Below, piece by piece: positions 60,887 to 64,000 of a stretch of DNA of 64,000 nt. Source of the DNA: an uncultured Treponema sp. (GTDB lineage: Bacteria > Spirochaetota > Spirochaetia > Treponematales > Treponemataceae). The position numbers were made by a program, and so were the translations under genes. The stretch lies in the NCBI GenBank assembly GCA_946411505.1, contig CAMKEG010000002.1:348852-412851 (forward strand). The letters are read 5' to 3'. Each line of letters begins with the position of its first letter. The first letter of the stretch is position 1. The notes under the pieces were generated by a model. It was not told the origin of the DNA and made no database searches. It saw only the letters and a list, made by a program, of their open reading frames with translations.

Positions 60887-62044
60887 ATGAATTCAAAAGT
60901 TAACAATGTCTCAATTGCCTTGGTGTCGTCCAACAACGATGTCGCGCTTTTTCTTAAAGGCGTGTTGTCCGATGAGTTTGGTTTGGAGCTTTTTTCAGGC
61001 TTTCAAATCGCGCGGCTGCTGGAGCGGTCAAATGACTTTGATTGCGTCTTTGTGGACATGCAGGCTGTCTTTTGCGAAAAAGACGAAGGCCAGTGGAAAA
61101 ATGTTTTTCAAATTTTCAAGGAAAGAATTTTCATCCTGACTGAACGGCCGGATGGCGGAGGAAAATCTTTCGGGGCGCCTAAAGTCATTTCGTATCCGTT
61201 CAACAAAAATGACATCGCCGCGCTTTTCGGAAAGAAAGGCGAGCCGCCGCCATCTCAAAAGGCCAGGAAAAAGGAAGCCGATTTATTTAAAATGGTGCCG
61301 GAGTTTTCCCGCCTGCTTGGTTCCTGCGAAAGGCTGAACGACACAAAGCGAAAAATAATGATGGTCGCCGACATCGACACGCCGTTGGTCTTTTTGGGGG
61401 AAAGCGGAACTGGAAAAAGCATGGCCGCGAAAATTGTCCACGACATTTCGCGAAGGCGGGACAAGCCGTTTGTAATCGCAAATATGGCCAACGGAAACAA
61501 GGAGCTATTTGAAAGCATTTTGTTCGGAAATGTTCGCGGCGCGTTCACAGACGCCAAGAACCGCGACGGGCTTTTCAAAAAGGCTGACGGCGGAACTCTT
61601 TTCATGGACGAAATCGCGGAGCTGTCGCTTGATTGCCAGGCGAAGCTTTTGCGGGTCATAGAAACTGGTCTCTTCAGGCCGGTCGGCTGCGACGAAGAAT
61701 TTCAGAGCGACGTCCGCCTAATCTTTGCCACCAACGCCGACCTGCGCTCTATGGTGGAAAAGAATCTGTTTCGCGAGGACCTGTATTGGAGAATCGTGGA
61801 CTTCCCGATTGTCGTCCCCTCGTTGCGCGAGCGCCGCGACGACTTTCCGCTTTTGGTCGAAAACGAGCTTATGGAGATAAAAAGAAAATGGGCGATGTCG
61901 TTTTCAATAACGCAGGCGGCGGTGGACAAAATTACCGAATGCGACTGGCCTGGAAATTACAGGCAGTTTAAATCGTGCTTGCGAAGGGCCGCCATTCTTT
62001 CCCGCGACACGGGCGTTATAGACGCGGACGCGATTAGTTTTTAG
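60887..62044 (+). CDS. Response-regulator-like protein with sigma54-activator-type AAA+ domain, lacking a C-terminal HTH
   Basis: GESGTGKS Walker A, GGTLFMDEI Walker B, RGAFTDA in place of GAFTGA; ends shortly after the AAA+ lid. Confidence 0.88.
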   Translation: MNSKVNNVSIALVSSNNDVALFLKGVLSDEFGLELFSGFQIARLLERSNDFDCVFVDMQAVFCEKDEGQWKNVFQIFKERIFILTERPDGGGKSFGAPKVISYPFNKNDIAALFGKKGEPPPSQKARKKEADLFKMVPEFSRLLGSCERLNDTKRKIMMVADIDTPLVFLGESGTGKSMAAKIVHDISRRRDKPFVIANMANGNKELFESILFGNVRGAFTDAKNRDGLFKKADGGTLFMDEIAELSLDCQAKLLRVIETGLFRPVGCDEEFQSDVRLIFATNADLRSMVEKNLFREDLYWRIVDFPIVVPSLRERRDDFPLLVENELMEIKRKWAMSFSITQAAVDKITECDWPGNYRQFKSCLRRAAILSRDTGVIDADAISF

Positions 62045-62759
62045 CGCCGGCGTTTCTGGAGGCGAGGCCCGCTATCTTTGTGAACGTTTTTTCTATGTAT
62101 TTGGCTTCGCTTTCCGAAAGGCTCGCGCGAGCCAAAATTCCGCGCCAAAAATTTTCCATGTCCGGCCTTCCGGCGATTTTAAAGAAGCCGACGCGCTGCA
62201 AATTGTCCGCGATGCAATTTACGGTTTTTCCAAGCCGGTCAAGGTCTATTTTTGTGTAGCCCTTGAGGTTTGGATCCTGCGCGCGAAAAAAATGGTAACA
62301 AATGATTTGAACCGCGTGCGACAAATTGAGCGACATGAAATTTGGGTCGGACGGAATCGTGACCGCGACGGAACAAGACTCGACCTCCTCGTCGGTGAGG
62401 CCTGTCCGTTCATTTCCAAAAACGACGGCGATTTTTCCGTCGGACTCCTTCACGAATGAACAAAATTCCTCCGGCAAAAAGAGCTTTCCCTTGCGCTTTT
62501 TGCCCCGGCGCCTTGTCGTTCCCGCGCTGATTATGCAGTCGGCGGTGGCTTCTTGAATTGTGTCGAAAAATTCCGCCCTTTCCCAAATGTCGGCCGCGTG
62601 AATTGCCAAAATCCTTACGCGCTCTTCGTCAAAATCCTCTCGTTTTCCCACAATCCGCAAGCGCGAGACGCCGTTATTGGCCATCGCCCTGCAAGCGGCG
62701 CCAACGTTTCTGCTTTCCTCTGGCCTGCAAAGGACGACATAAAGTTTGCTCAAATCCAT
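62034..62759 (-). CDS. SpoU/TrmH-family (TrmJ-like) RNA methyltransferase
   Basis: VVLCRPEESRNVGAACRAMANNG; VFGNERTGLTDEEV; IPSDPNFMSLNLSHAVQIICYH. Confidence 0.9.
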   Translation of the reverse strand: MDLSKLYVVLCRPEESRNVGAACRAMANNGVSRLRIVGKREDFDEERVRILAIHAADIWERAEFFDTIQEATADCIISAGTTRRRGKKRKGKLFLPEEFCSFVKESDGKIAVVFGNERTGLTDEEVESCSVAVTIPSDPNFMSLNLSHAVQIICYHFFRAQDPNLKGYTKIDLDRLGKTVNCIADNLQRVGFFKIAGRPDMENFWRGILARASLSESEAKYIEKTFTKIAGLASRNAGAKN

Positions 62760-62894
62760 CGTTCTTCCATTATAGAAGAAAAAAGAAAATGATTCAACAA
62801 CGGAAAACGCCCTTTTTAGGGCTCAAAAAGGCAAAAGCCTAATAAAAACGCGTAAAAATGCCGAAAAAATATATGGAAAAATCAAATATAAAAT

Positions 62895-62923
62895 TTGACA
62901 TTTTAGAAATTATTTGATAGAAT
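62895..62923 (+). promoter_or_regulatory. Putative promoter of the STAS gene
   Basis: TTGACA - 17 nt - TAGAAT. Confidence 0.7.
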
Positions 62924-62949
62924 AAAGAAATAAAGTTGAGGGAGACCTT

Positions 62950-63501
62950 ATGGTAAACAATAACACTCTCGTTCCTGGTTTTAACGATGAGAAAGACGAC
63001 AGCTTAAAAATCACATTGTCCAAAATTGAGGACGTTCCAAATTGCGTTTCAATCATTTTGAACGGTTACGTGGACACGTACAACTCAAGTTTTTTCCAAA
63101 AACGGATTAACAAGGTCGTTGAGGCCGGTTTTGTGAATTTGATTTTCAACTGCTCGGCGCTCAACTATGTTTCTTCAACTGGCATCGGTTCGTTCACGGC
63201 GTTCCTTAAGCTGGTAAAGCCAAAGGGCGGCGACATCGTTCTTTTGGAAATTCAGCCCAAAGTTTTTGAAGTTTTCCAGTTGCTGGGTTTCTCGCAATTC
63301 TTCAACATAAAAAATTCAACCGAAGAGGCCGTCTCATTTTTCAAAAGCGGCTCTACGCAAACCAATTCGCTTTTCCCCAAGGTTTTCGCCTGCCCCGTTT
63401 GCCAAAGAAAGCTCAAGGCCACTCGCGCCGGTCGATTCCGCTGTTCGGAATGCAAGTCGATACTTGCCATCGACGGTCAAGGCCAGGTCTTCCTGGGCTA
63501 A
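62950..63501 (+). CDS. STAS-domain (anti-sigma factor antagonist-like) protein with C-terminal zinc ribbon
   Basis: LIFNCSALNYVSSTGIGSFTAFLKLV; CPVCQRKL...CSECKS. Confidence 0.85.
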   Translation: MVNNNTLVPGFNDEKDDSLKITLSKIEDVPNCVSIILNGYVDTYNSSFFQKRINKVVEAGFVNLIFNCSALNYVSSTGIGSFTAFLKLVKPKGGDIVLLEIQPKVFEVFQLLGFSQFFNIKNSTEEAVSFFKSGSTQTNSLFPKVFACPVCQRKLKATRAGRFRCSECKSILAIDGQGQVFLG

Positions 63502-63526
63502 GCGCAAGCCCTCTCTTTTTTTTTTG

Positions 63527-63563
63527 CTGAACGAACGCCGCGACAGTCCGCGGCGTTTTTTTT
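63527..63563 (+). terminator. Intrinsic terminator after the STAS gene
   Basis: ACGCCGCG-acagtc-CGCGGCGTTTTTTTT. Confidence 0.85.
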
Positions 63564-63810
63564 ATGCGCGAGTCGTAAGGCGGCGGTTCGCGTTTTTCCT
63601 TCCGGCGCCGGCGCGTACGGGCCACCCGTCTTGCGCGGTTCCCTTGCGGTCAGCCCTCGCTCGCGCTCGGGCCGCTCCGCGCCGCTCCCGCTTTCAAAGA
63701 AAGCGGGGCCTCTCAAGGTGTCGCAGTCGGGCTGCGCCCTCCGCCCGGCTCCAGCCGGGCGCGGCGCGTAAGGTTCCCGCCATAAAATCCCCGCGAAAAA
63801 AAACAAAAAA

Positions 63811-63895
63811 AATAGGAACGGTCAAGGCGCGCCGCGCTTAAAGCCTTGACTCGTTCCTTTTGCGGCGCGAACAAAATCGTCGCGCCGCAATAAAA
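63811..63895. repeat. 85-bp double-hairpin intergenic repeat, copy 2
   Basis: Homologous to 49924-50008; stem GCGGCGCGA..TCGCGCCGC. Confidence 0.8.
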
Positions 63896-63932
63896 AAAAG
63901 CAAAAAAAAATCAAAAAAAAGCGGGAATTCGC

Positions 63933-63961
63933 TTGACAGTTTTTGCAAAAAGCGCTACATT
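63933..63961 (+). promoter_or_regulatory. Putative promoter reading out of the window
   Basis: TTGACA - 17 nt - TACATT. Confidence 0.55.
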
Positions 63962-64000
63962 CCCTTTTACCGCCTTTGAACGGGGCGGAGCTCTTTGGAA

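Noticed and set aside
63464-63841. 125-aa ORF and overlapping minus-strand ORFs at the window end
   Set aside because: Arg/Pro/Ala-rich composition typical of GC-rich repeats; spans a terminator; no credible start context.

Overview
This 64 kb window is a chromosomal segment that looks like a Treponema-type spirochaete, judged from gene content and order. It is mostly housekeeping. Contents, left to right: an exported-protein locus of the LPP20/LpoB/COG3014 type; pflB-pflA; ptsI, der, a MerR-type regulator and an Rsm22-like methyltransferase; a GGDEF protein and an XRE regulator. Next comes a very large transcription/translation block: tRNA-Thr, rpmG, tRNA-Trp, secE, nusG, rplKAJL, rpoBC, rpsLG, tuf, then the S10, spc and alpha operons, with no fusA between rpsG and tuf. 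After it come livKHMGF, a CBS-domain protein, a ptsN-like gene, tkt, an XRE regulator divergent from an outer-membrane-like protein, lgt, a MinD/FlhG-like ATPase, ctpA, rsmE, a WecG/TagA-like protein, a truncated sigma54-activator-like AAA+ protein, a SpoU-family methyltransferase and a STAS protein. I see no CRISPR array, prophage, transposase or canonical defence island. The most interesting signals are in the intergenic DNA. (1) A two-hairpin element sits between a stop codon and the next Shine-Dalgarno at two gene boundaries (three copies, two of them tandem), with compensatory base changes between copies; a diverged relative sits at a third boundary. (2) A family of paired hairpins whose second stem is CGAG...CTCG sits at the 3' ends of pflB, rplL, rpoC, rpsG and the alpha operon. 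(3) An 85-bp double hairpin is duplicated at 49.9 kb and 63.8 kb with a compensatory stem change. Protein-level oddities include an AAA+ activator with GAFTDA instead of GAFTGA and no HTH, a STAS-zinc-ribbon fusion, a small zinc-ribbon protein after rplQ, and a WecG-like protein lacking the usual motifs. All family calls are from reading the sequence; no searches were run.
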